Assembly: GCA_002455255.1 (NCBI GenBank) | Contig: DKKL01000031.1 | Coordinates: forward strand, 149,018 to 213,017 | From: Candidatus Tepidiaquacellales bacterium UBA6667 | Lineage (GTDB): Bacteria; Bacteroidota; Ignavibacteria; Tepidaquicellales; Tepidaquicellaceae | Length of the DNA stretch: 64,000 bases | Reading direction: 5' to 3' | Part shown: piece after piece, positions 8,045 to 14,945 of the stretch | Layout of the letters: each line of letters starts with the position of its first letter | Numbering within the stretch: position 1 is the stretch's first letter | Position numbers and translations under genes: made by a program | Notes under the pieces: model-generated | Told to the model about the DNA's origin: nothing | The model's input: only the letters and a program-made list of their open reading frames with translations | The model's database searches: none

Positions 8045-8491
8045 TCACAAATCCGTTTTCTGAATAATCTTATGTAAATCAGGGATTTCCATAAGAGCAG
8101 CAGAGCCATACCATGGGTGAAGTTCCATCTCGAGGACACCGGCAATTACTGCGGGATCTGAATTAACATATTCTTCTGCTAATTTCATATCAGAAATATT
8201 CAAAATAAAAATACCTCTAAGTTCAGTTTTATCTAAAAACGGACCGGCGAGAACGAGTTTGCCTTCACTTACAAGTTTTTTTATATTATCCATATGACCT
8301 TTTTGAATTTCAGTTAATTTTTCTTTGTCTTCAATTTTAACTTTACCTGATTTTAGAAATACCATTATATAAGATTTCATTCCAAATTCATCAGCCCCAT
8401 ATTTTTGAGCAAGAAGAGAGTCATACTGAGAAAAAGCGACTTTAGAAACAAACAAAAAGAAAAATGATAACAGAATAAATATTTTTTTCAT
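8045..8491 (-). CDS. Secreted YCII-domain protein
   Basis: The frame is open to 8548, but the ATG at 8491 gives a proper signal peptide (MKKIFILLSFFFLFVSKVAF, then SQ) and a 148-residue protein, so I use it. The mature part has the YCII-related dimeric alpha/beta fold: MVFLKSGKVKIEDKEKLTEIQ, HMDNIKKLVSEGKLVLAGPF, then GIFILNISDMKLAEEYVNSD and a final LHPWYG. YCII proteins are small, often putative hydrolases or ligand-binding proteins. An exported version is found in Bacteroidota; its substrate is unknown. Confidence 0.8.
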   Translation of the reverse strand: MKKIFILLSFFFLFVSKVAFSQYDSLLAQKYGADEFGMKSYIMVFLKSGKVKIEDKEKLTEIQKGHMDNIKKLVSEGKLVLAGPFLDKTELRGIFILNISDMKLAEEYVNSDPAVIAGVLEMELHPWYGSAALMEIPDLHKIIQKTDL

Positions 8492-8563
8492 ATTAAAGTA
8501 TTTTAAGTTTGAAATAAAATTAAGAATAAAGATTTTAATATTCATCATAAATAATTAATTCTC

Positions 8564-8594
8564 CTTGACAAAAAAAATTATAATGTTATATTTG
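8564..8594 (+). promoter_or_regulatory. Bacteroidota-type promoter of the ATP-grasp/KamA operon
   Basis: TTGACA at 8565-8570 and an exact TAnnTTTG box (TATATTTG, 8587-8594) are separated as expected for the -33/-7 elements of Bacteroidota sigma-A. The predicted transcript starts near 8601, about 25 bp before the TTG start codon at 8626. Confidence 0.6.
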
Positions 8595-8625
8595 TTGAAA
8601 CTAAAAATTAACTTTAAAATATTTT

Positions 8626-9711
8626 TTGAAGTTAGCAATAACATACAACGTAAAAAAAGAAACTGAACTTGAGGAATCGCTTGAGAAAGTAAACAAGCGA
8701 AACACTGAAGCGAAAAAATATCTTGACGAAAACATCATAGAAAAATATTCCGAGAGAATAGATGATACCTTTGCCGAATGGGATTCCTTTGATACGATAA
8801 TAGCAATAAAGAATGCGTTTGAAAAAAACGGTTACGAAGTTTCATTAATAGAAGCTGATGAATTTGCATTTGAAAATTTAAGAATGATAAAGCCGGACAT
8901 AGTATTTAATGTTGCCGAAGGAAAAGGCGGAGTATCGAGAGAATCCCAAATTCCTGCAATTCTTGAAATGCTTGAAATTCCATATACAGGGAGCGACCCA
9001 ATCAGTATAGGTATATGTCATGATAAATCCAGATGTAAAGAAATCCTGTCATATTATAACATTCCGAATTCAAAATTTTTTATCAGTGAAAATGAAAATT
9101 TTAACCATAGTTTAGAATATCCTTTGTTTGTAAAGCCACTACACGAAGGTTCATCAAAGGGCATTTATAATTCAAGCGTGGTTCACAACCCTGATGAACT
9201 TAAAAAGGAAATAAAAAGAATTAAAGAATGTTATGATCAACCTTCGCTTGTAGAGGAGTTTCTTGATGGCAAGGAATTTACAGTAGCACTGCTTGGTAAC
9301 GGAGACGATTTAAAAGTATTACCGATTGTTGAAATAAATCTGAATGAAGTTCCAACAGGATTCAATAAAATATATTCATATGAAGTGAAATGGTTTTTTG
9401 ATACGAGAGAAAATAAACTTGATATTTTTACTTGCCCTGCAGAGATAGATAAAGGATTATATAATAAAATCGAAGAGACCTGTAAGAATGCTTTTAATGT
9501 ATTAAGATTAAAAGACTGGGCAAGGATGGATGTGAGACTGGACAAAAACGGAACTCCAAATATAATAGAAATAAATCCATTACCCGGAATTTTACCGGAC
9601 CCTGAAGATAACTCATGCTTCCCAAAGGCAGCGAGAGAAGCAGGAATGAATTATGATGAGTGTTTAAATGAAGTTGTAAATTCGGCAAAAAAGAGGTATG
9701 CGATAAAGTGA
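8626..9711 (+). CDS. ATP-grasp ligase, D-Ala-D-Ala ligase-like (first of tandem pair)
   Basis: 361 residues starting at a TTG codon (MKLAITYNVKK); no in-frame ATG fits the family start. The C-terminal two thirds is an ATP-grasp domain of the Ddl superfamily: FVKPLHEGSSKGI binds phosphate, VEEFLDGKEFTV follows, and RMDVRLDKNGTPNIIEINPLPGI holds the Mg-binding Asp, Glu and Asn. The N-terminal domain lacks the GGxSxEHxVS start of true Ddl and carries about 40 extra residues, so cell-wall D-Ala-D-Ala synthesis is unlikely. It probably joins two amino acids or a carboxylate and an amine using ATP. Its stop overlaps the next gene's GTG start by 4 bp. Ligase family is secure, substrate is not. Confidence 0.88.
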   Translation: MKLAITYNVKKETELEESLEKVNKRNTEAKKYLDENIIEKYSERIDDTFAEWDSFDTIIAIKNAFEKNGYEVSLIEADEFAFENLRMIKPDIVFNVAEGKGGVSRESQIPAILEMLEIPYTGSDPISIGICHDKSRCKEILSYYNIPNSKFFISENENFNHSLEYPLFVKPLHEGSSKGIYNSSVVHNPDELKKEIKRIKECYDQPSLVEEFLDGKEFTVALLGNGDDLKVLPIVEINLNEVPTGFNKIYSYEVKWFFDTRENKLDIFTCPAEIDKGLYNKIEETCKNAFNVLRLKDWARMDVRLDKNGTPNIIEINPLPGILPDPEDNSCFPKAAREAGMNYDECLNEVVNSAKKRYAIK

Positions 9712-10799
9712 AAATACATATAATATATAATGATCCATTGCAGTATGCCACAGGGAAAATTTATGATGACGGAGTAACAGATATAGATTCTGTAGAAGAA
9801 GCTATTGATATGAGTGAATATGGAGTTCTTGATGAAATGAAGGCAGTTCAGAGAGCATTAGAGCCATCAGGATTTGAAACAAAGATAGTACCGGTGGCAC
9901 TTGATGTATATAAATTGATTGATGAACTTAAGAATGATCCACCTGATTTGATTTTTAATTTATGTGAATCACTTGACGGAGACCCGACGCAAGAAATGAA
10001 CATAGCTGCATTATTTGAAATTCTGAAATTTCCATATACCGGTTCAAGAGCTGTTACATTGGGCTTAGCATTGAATAAACCGAGAGTAAAAGAAATTTTG
10101 AATTATTATAACATTCCGACTTCTGCACATATTGTATGCAATGATTCGGGGAAATTATTTCTGAACGGATACGGTAAGTTAAAAGATAAATATCCTTTGA
10201 TTGTGAAACCTTCGAGAGAAGATGCGAGCATAGGAATAGATAATAAGTCTGTAGTTTATAACGATGCAGAATTAAAACTTAGAGTTGAGCATATACTTGA
10301 TGAATATAAACAACCGGCATTGATAGAGCAATATATAGAGGGGAGAGAGATAAATGTTAGTGTCGTGGGGAATGTTAAAAATGACGAGAATGATTTAACC
10401 GTATTTCCGATTTCCGAAATTGATTTCTCGGAATTACCTGATGATTATCATAAGATTGTTAGTTATAACAGCAAATGGATGTATAAGACAGTAGAGTTTG
10501 CAGGAACAAAAGCAGTATGTCCGGCAGAGAACATATCACCAGAACTTGAAAAAATTATTCAGGATACAGCAAAAAGAGTTTACAAAATAATTGGTGCTAA
10601 TGATTATGCGAGAGTTGACTTCAGAGTTAAAGACGGAGTTCCATATGTTCTTGAATTAAATCCTAATCCTGATATTGCATCAGATGTAGATTCTGACACA
10701 GGATTTACAAGAAGCGGAAAGGCATACGGATGGACATATGAAGAACTGATAAATAACATAATAAAATTTGCTTGTGAAAGATGGGGCGTTAAAATTTAA
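9708..10799 (+). CDS. ATP-grasp ligase, D-Ala-D-Ala ligase-like (second of tandem pair)
   Basis: 363 residues starting at GTG in a GTGA overlap with the previous gene. It is a diverged paralogue of that protein: FNLCESLDGDPTQEMNIAAL, FPYTGSRAVTLGLALNKPRVK, VKPSREDASIGID, EQYIEGREINVSVVG and RVDFRVKDGVPYVLELNPNP line up motif by motif. The loop REDASIGI replaces the HEGSSKGI of the first copy, and LNPNPDI replaces INPLPGI, so acceptor specificity probably differs. Two different ligases in series suggest stepwise assembly of a short peptide-like product. A palindrome (10788-10813) spans its stop codon. Confidence 0.88.
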   Translation: MKIHIIYNDPLQYATGKIYDDGVTDIDSVEEAIDMSEYGVLDEMKAVQRALEPSGFETKIVPVALDVYKLIDELKNDPPDLIFNLCESLDGDPTQEMNIAALFEILKFPYTGSRAVTLGLALNKPRVKEILNYYNIPTSAHIVCNDSGKLFLNGYGKLKDKYPLIVKPSREDASIGIDNKSVVYNDAELKLRVEHILDEYKQPALIEQYIEGREINVSVVGNVKNDENDLTVFPISEIDFSELPDDYHKIVSYNSKWMYKTVEFAGTKAVCPAENISPELEKIIQDTAKRVYKIIGANDYARVDFRVKDGVPYVLELNPNPDIASDVDSDTGFTRSGKAYGWTYEELINNIIKFACERWGVKI

Positions 10800-10813
10800 T
10801 TTTAAATTTTAAC
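10788..10813. repeat. AT-rich inverted repeat over the stop codon
   Basis: GTTAAAATTTA (10788-10798) and TAAATTTTAAC (10803-10813) are perfect 11-bp arms around ATTT, covering the end of the second ligase gene and the gap before the acetyltransferase gene. There is no T-run after it, so it is more likely an mRNA-stability or coupling element, or chance in AT-rich DNA, than a terminator. Confidence 0.5.
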
Positions 10814-10817
10814 AAAG

Positions 10818-11285
10818 ATGATTAGAAATTTAGAAAAACAAGACAGAGAAAAGATTTTAAAAATACTCTGTGACACAGGAAATTTTAATGATGGTGAAAT
10901 TGAGATTGCAATGGAACTGATAGATGTATATTTAAATAAACCTGAGCAGAAAGATTATGAAATTTTTGTTGATGAAAATGAAAATCAAATACGAGGTTAT
11001 ATCTGCATAGGTCAGAGACCATTAACTGAAGGAACTTTTGATTTATACTGGATTGCGGTGAATCCGGAAATTCAATCAAAAGGAGTTGGTTCAGGATTAG
11101 TGAAATACATAGAAGAATTTATTAAGAGTTTAACAGGAAGAATAATATTGATTGAAACGAGTGGAAAAGAAAGTTATGAAAAAGAGAGAAAGTTTTATGA
11201 AAAGAACGGATATGATTTACATTACACAATAAAAGATTTTTATCGTCCCGGTGACGATTTGGTAGTTTACAGCAAGTATCTTTAA
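10818..11285 (+). CDS. GNAT family N-acetyltransferase
   Basis: 155 residues with the GNAT fold. LYWIAVNPEIQSKGVGSGLV is beta4 and the acetyl-CoA pyrophosphate loop (Q/R-x-x-G-x-G/A pattern as QSKGVG). IILIETSGKESYEKERKFYEKNGYD is beta5 to helix 4, with the usual Tyr near the thioester. It lies between two ligases and a lysine-aminomutase-like gene. In archaea an aminomutase (AblA) and an acetyltransferase (AblB) make N-epsilon-acetyl-beta-lysine; this protein is shorter than AblB, but acetylation of an amino group made in the same operon is a fair inference. Confidence 0.85.
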   Translation: MIRNLEKQDREKILKILCDTGNFNDGEIEIAMELIDVYLNKPEQKDYEIFVDENENQIRGYICIGQRPLTEGTFDLYWIAVNPEIQSKGVGSGLVKYIEEFIKSLTGRIILIETSGKESYEKERKFYEKNGYDLHYTIKDFYRPGDDLVVYSKYL

Positions 11286-11308
11286 AACTAAAAAGGAGTA
11301 AACCTTTT

Positions 11309-12460
11309 ATGGAACTTTGGCAGGAAATGATTCGCAACAGCGTGAGTAGTGTAGATCAGCTTGTTGAAAAATTTGGAATAAAACGAGAAGTTGCAGAGCA
11401 GCTGGATAATTTTTTCCAGGCAAGAATCAATCCTTATTATCTTTCATTAATAAGATATCCGGGAGATCCTATTTGGAAACAATGTGTTCCGGATGAAGCG
11501 GAACTTATGGATATAGATGCACCGGAAGATCCTTTAAATGAAGATGATATGAGTCCGGTTCCGAACATTACACACAGGTATCCGGACAGGGCTTTATTCC
11601 TTGTATATTCGCAGTGCGGACTTTATTGCAGATTTTGCACAAGAAAAAGAAAGGTTGGTGATTCAAGTAAAATCTCAATGAAAAATCTTGAATCAGCATT
11701 TAAGTATCTGGAAGAGCATACAGAGATAACAGATGTAATAATGTCAGGAGGTGATCCGCTGATGCTAACGGATGTAATGCTTGAAAAAATACTTCAGAGA
11801 TTGAGACAAATTAAACATATTCAAGTAATCAGACTTGGGACAAAAATGCCGTGTGTATTGCCACAACGCATAACTGAGAAATTATGTAATATGTTGAAAA
11901 AATATCATCCGATTTATGTAAATACACATTTCAATCATCCATGGGAGTTGACAGAAGAATCAAAGAAGGCAACGGGAATGTTAGCTGATTCGGGAATACC
12001 TGTTGGTAATCAGTGTGTATTAATGAAAGGTGTAAATGACGACCCTCAAACAATGCGTGATTTAATGAAAGGATTGCTTGCAATGAGAGTTAGACCGTAT
12101 TACATTTATCAGGCAGATCTGACAAAAGGTGCAAATCATTTCAGAACACCAATAAGCAAAGGACTTGAAATAATAGACAGTTTACGGGGACATATATCCG
12201 GACTTGCAGTTCCTCATTTTGTAATTGATGCTCCGGGTGGAGGAGGAAAGATTCCATTACTTCCGGAATATGTATTAGCGAGAGATGATAATAAAATAAT
12301 ATTGAGAAATTATAAATATAACATATATGAATATCCTGATGTAAAAGATGAGTCGAACAATGATGAATCATCACTATATTACAGGAAGCCAAAACTTCGA
12401 AAGACAATTTATAAAAAAGCAAAAACACCTAAGCAGGTGAAAATACCGGTTTTACAATAA
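11309..12460 (+). CDS. KamA family radical SAM protein (lysine 2,3-aminomutase-like)
   Basis: 383 residues, with a good AGGAG site before the ATG. The radical SAM cluster motif is Cys103-x3-Cys107-x2-Cys110 (CGLYCRFC). Arg112 after it corresponds to the carboxylate-binding Arg of lysine 2,3-aminomutase. Asp270 (YQADLTKG) and Asp307 (VIDAPGGGGK) match the two Asp that bind the substrate epsilon-amine, and Lys314 is the PLP lysine. These favour lysine over glutamate as substrate. The Zn-binding cysteine tail of clostridial KamA is missing: the last 60 residues are basic and Cys-free. Expected reaction: L-alpha-lysine to beta-lysine. Last gene of the operon. Confidence 0.9.
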   Translation: MELWQEMIRNSVSSVDQLVEKFGIKREVAEQLDNFFQARINPYYLSLIRYPGDPIWKQCVPDEAELMDIDAPEDPLNEDDMSPVPNITHRYPDRALFLVYSQCGLYCRFCTRKRKVGDSSKISMKNLESAFKYLEEHTEITDVIMSGGDPLMLTDVMLEKILQRLRQIKHIQVIRLGTKMPCVLPQRITEKLCNMLKKYHPIYVNTHFNHPWELTEESKKATGMLADSGIPVGNQCVLMKGVNDDPQTMRDLMKGLLAMRVRPYYIYQADLTKGANHFRTPISKGLEIIDSLRGHISGLAVPHFVIDAPGGGGKIPLLPEYVLARDDNKIILRNYKYNIYEYPDVKDESNNDESSLYYRKPKLRKTIYKKAKTPKQVKIPVLQ

Positions 12461-12466
12461 ATAGAG

Positions 12467-12494
12467 GGGGCTTTACAGCCCCTTTACTATTTTT
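12467..12494 (+). terminator. Rho-independent terminator of the ATP-grasp/KamA operon
   Basis: GGGGCT (12467-12472) pairs with AGCCCC (12477-12482) around TTAC, followed by a T-rich tail. It closes the four-gene unit that begins at 8626. Confidence 0.85.
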
Positions 12495-12543
12495 ACTCAC
12501 CAAAAAACTGAAATTAAAAAATTCCTGATACTTCCTGAAAATC

Positions 12544-12569
12544 TGAAACCTTTTTTCCTGATAGCAGTC
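12544..12569 (+). promoter_or_regulatory. Possible ECF sigma promoter
   Basis: TGAAAC (12544-12549), then CTTTTTT and AGTC at 12566-12569 after 16 bp, resembles promoters of ECF sigma factors such as SigW (TGAAAC-N16-CGTA). The operon it would drive encodes an ECF sigma factor, so autoregulation is plausible. The evidence is one match only. Confidence 0.4.
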
Positions 12570-12608
12570 ATAACTATTAACTAAAAAATAAATTCAGGAG
12601 ATAAAATT

Positions 12609-13007
12609 ATGAATGATCTTTTTGAAGGCTTAATTCCAATCATGGCAATTTTAGCCACATTCGGGATACCGGGAATTATAATTATCTGGTATATCTACAC
12701 AAATCACAGAGAAAAAATGAGATTAATCGAATCAGGGTTATCACCCGAAGAAATCAAATCATATTTTTCAGAAAGTGAAAAAAAACCAAAAAATCCATAT
12801 TCATCATTGAAGTGGGGAATCTTATTCCTTTTCTTTGGAATTGGAATTTTTCTTGCAAATATATTCATAAGTCTTTATGATTTGGATGAAGGAATCGCAT
12901 TTGGTATAGTCTTTATCTGTGGCGGGTTGGGTTTAATAGTATATTATTTAATAGTGCAGAGCAAAATGAAAGATAATAAATCTGATTTACAAAAAAATCA
13001 AAACTGA
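12609..13007 (+). CDS. Small membrane protein, DUF6249-like
   Basis: 132 residues with one N-terminal transmembrane helix (about 10-28), a cytoplasmic HREKMRLIESGLSPEEIKSYF segment, then two more helices (about 67-88 and 96-118). The HRxKMxLIExG stretch after helix 1 is typical of DUF6249 proteins that accompany ECF sigma factors in Bacteroidota. AGGAG lies 8 bp before the ATG. It is the first gene of a four-gene unit ending at 14904, with 11- to 46-bp gaps. Function unknown; membrane sensing or regulation of the sigma factor is inferred from context. Confidence 0.7.
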   Translation: MNDLFEGLIPIMAILATFGIPGIIIIWYIYTNHREKMRLIESGLSPEEIKSYFSESEKKPKNPYSSLKWGILFLFFGIGIFLANIFISLYDLDEGIAFGIVFICGGLGLIVYYLIVQSKMKDNKSDLQKNQN

Positions 13008-13018
13008 GGAGAAAAATT

Positions 13019-13789
13019 ATGTTAGCAAAATATATAATAATAATTTTAAGTTTTGCATTTTTACTTTCAGGTTGCAGCGGATTCCAGAGTTATACTAAGA
13101 TATCAAAGGAAGAGCACACAATTTCATCAAACAAAATAAAGACTTTAATACTTGATAATATTAGCGGTGGTATAAGGATAAGCAGAAGTAATGACAGTCT
13201 GATAAAAATTAAAGTTACTAAACAGATAAATGTAAAAAAGAAAGAATTAGAAAAAACATTTACAGAAATTGTTGTAAACATTGATTCAACAGAAAGTGAA
13301 TTGTTAATAGATTCAGATATTATTGCAAAATCAGGCGGTTTATTTTCAAAAGCAAAAAATCCGATAGTTGATTATGAAATAAGTTTACCAAATTTTATGA
13401 ATCTAAAAATTGATAATGTGAATGGACCTGTAGTTATAAATAATATAAACGGTAACATTGATGTAGATATTGTGAATGGAAGCATAGAGTTCAATGGTTC
13501 AGCAGAGGATATAAATTTTGGTGTAACAAACGGAGATATCACAGGAAAATTAGATTCTGTTAACTCAATTCATATTGCTTGTATAAATACAGAAATATTA
13601 CTTACATTACCGAAAGAACTACCGGGTTCATTTAATATAGAATCTACTAATGGAAAGATAGAAACAGATAATTTGATTTTATCAGAAACCAAAGAAGATA
13701 AAAATTCACTATCCGGTAAAATTGGGAATGCAACTATTCCGATTAAAATAAAAACAGTAAACGGAAAGATTTTTCTGATAGGGAAATAA
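13019..13789 (+). CDS. DUF4097-like beta-helix lipoprotein
   Basis: 256 residues. The N-terminus is a lipoprotein signal (FAFLLSGC, lipid-bearing Cys about residue 19). The rest is a run of short beta-strand repeats with an NG-turn motif (DNVNGPVVINNINGNIDVDIVNG, cut here as consecutive turns VNG, ING, VNG, TNG). These are typical of DUF4097 putative adhesins, a right-handed parallel beta structure. It is probably anchored to a membrane and faces the periplasm. Second gene of the sigma-factor operon (GGAG before the ATG), so it may be a sensor or an output of envelope stress control. Confidence 0.78.
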   Translation: MLAKYIIIILSFAFLLSGCSGFQSYTKISKEEHTISSNKIKTLILDNISGGIRISRSNDSLIKIKVTKQINVKKKELEKTFTEIVVNIDSTESELLIDSDIIAKSGGLFSKAKNPIVDYEISLPNFMNLKIDNVNGPVVINNINGNIDVDIVNGSIEFNGSAEDINFGVTNGDITGKLDSVNSIHIACINTEILLTLPKELPGSFNIESTNGKIETDNLILSETKEDKNSLSGKIGNATIPIKIKTVNGKIFLIGK

Positions 13790-13805
13790 ATTCCGAATAA
13801 ATTAG

Positions 13806-14438
13806 ATGACAGGTTCAGATAATATTGCAAAAAAAATTCAGACGGGAGACGAAAATTCATTTAAGAGTTTTGTGAATGAATATAAAGATAAGGCTTATTC
13901 TCTCTGTATAAAAATTTTAAAAAATCCTGAAGATGCAGAAGATGCACTTCAGGAATCTTTTTTAAAATTATACAGGGCTTTATTAGAAAATCAGTTTGAA
14001 TCAAAATCAAAATTGTCAACTTATTTTTATTCAATAGTTTATAATTCATGTATTGATGCATACAAGAAAAAAAGAAAGATGAGTTTTAATATGATTTCAA
14101 TTGATATTGAAAGTGGTGATTTTTCAGATGGTGACGAATTGGTTTCGGGTTTAAAAGATAAAATAAGTGAATATGACGGACTGAATACTGAACAGGAAAA
14201 CAAATTTAATTCAAATATTTCGATTGAGTTAATTGAAAATTATATAAACAATTTACCTCAGCAATATTCAGTGATTTTGAATATGTTTTATCTTAATGAT
14301 CTTTCACATGATGAAATTTCAAATATATTGAAACTGCCCATAGGCACAGTGAAAAACAGATTATTCAGAGCGAGGGAAAAACTGAAAGAATTAATACTTG
14401 AAAAATATACCGAAGAAGAAATACTGGAATTGGTATAA
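13806..14438 (+). CDS. ECF-type RNA polymerase sigma factor
   Basis: 210 residues. Region 2 spans about 15-85 (DKAYSLCIKILKNPEDAEDA, ESFLKLYRAL, STYFYSIVYNSCIDAYKKKR) and region 4 about 140-200 (LPQQYSVILNMFYLNDLSHD followed by EISNILKLPIGTVKNRLFRA), the helix-turn-helix that reads the -35 box. The linker between them (SGDFSDGDELVSGLKDK) is longer and more acidic than usual. There is no region 3, as expected for ECF factors. The gene following it encodes a small two-helix membrane protein that could act as its anti-sigma factor. A possible target promoter lies at 12544. Confidence 0.93.
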   Translation: MTGSDNIAKKIQTGDENSFKSFVNEYKDKAYSLCIKILKNPEDAEDALQESFLKLYRALLENQFESKSKLSTYFYSIVYNSCIDAYKKKRKMSFNMISIDIESGDFSDGDELVSGLKDKISEYDGLNTEQENKFNSNISIELIENYINNLPQQYSVILNMFYLNDLSHDEISNILKLPIGTVKNRLFRAREKLKELILEKYTEEEILELV

Positions 14439-14484
14439 ACATTAACAATAGATTTTAAAAGAAAAATTTAATAATTTAATTAAT

Positions 14485-14904
14485 ATGCAAAGTGGAAATA
14501 AAGAAATAGATAAGATTTTAGATAAAAAGCTGAAAAATGCTTTGATGAAGAAAACATCAGATGAGTTTACTGATAACCTTATGAAACAAATAAATCTTTC
14601 TCATCAGTTTGCAAAAGAAGACAAGAAAGAAAGTAAGGTTCTGGTGTATATAACGGGCGGTATTTCATTATTCATTTTGAGTTTTTTAATTTTAATCGGT
14701 GTTTTTTATGAAAGTTCACCCGGATCGAGCAGGACAAAAAATGTTTTCAATAATTTTTCGACACTTTTACAGGAAAATATTTTAGCAATATATAACAAAA
14801 TCGGAATATCGTTTTCTTTAGAATATTTATTAATAATATTAATGATAATTGTTTTTATTGCGATGAGCAATGTTACTGATAAAATTTTTCTCAGGAAAAG
14901 ATAA
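14485..14904 (+). CDS. Two-helix membrane protein, possible anti-sigma factor
   Basis: 139 residues. A charged N-terminal cytoplasmic region (about 1-52, with DEFTDNLMKQI) precedes two transmembrane helices (about 53-74 and 113-132) joined by a short loop. I do not recognise a named family. Position directly after the ECF sigma gene, the size and the N-in topology fit a membrane-bound anti-sigma factor, but no classic zinc-binding His-Cys motif is present. Last gene of the operon; a small hairpin follows at 14913. Confidence 0.65.
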   Translation: MQSGNKEIDKILDKKLKNALMKKTSDEFTDNLMKQINLSHQFAKEDKKESKVLVYITGGISLFILSFLILIGVFYESSPGSSRTKNVFNNFSTLLQENILAIYNKIGISFSLEYLLIILMIIVFIAMSNVTDKIFLRKR

Positions 14905-14912
14905 ATTAAAAT

Positions 14913-14929
14913 TCCTGAAAAATTCAGGA
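14913..14929 (+). promoter_or_regulatory. Small hairpin overlapping a possible ribosome site
   Basis: TCCTGAA (14913-14919) pairs with TTCAGGA (14923-14929). The right arm contains the AGGA of a GG-rich site 16 bp before the ATG at 14946. It could weakly end the sigma operon or mask the ribosome site. There is no T-run, so it is not a standard terminator. Confidence 0.35.
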
Positions 14930-14945
14930 GTAAGAAAAATATAAT

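Noticed and set aside
8626..10799. Genuine D-alanine-D-alanine ligase genes for the cell wall
   Set aside because: Both lack the N-terminal GGxSxEHxVS motif, occur as a tandem pair and sit with radical SAM and acetyltransferase genes and not with mur genes.
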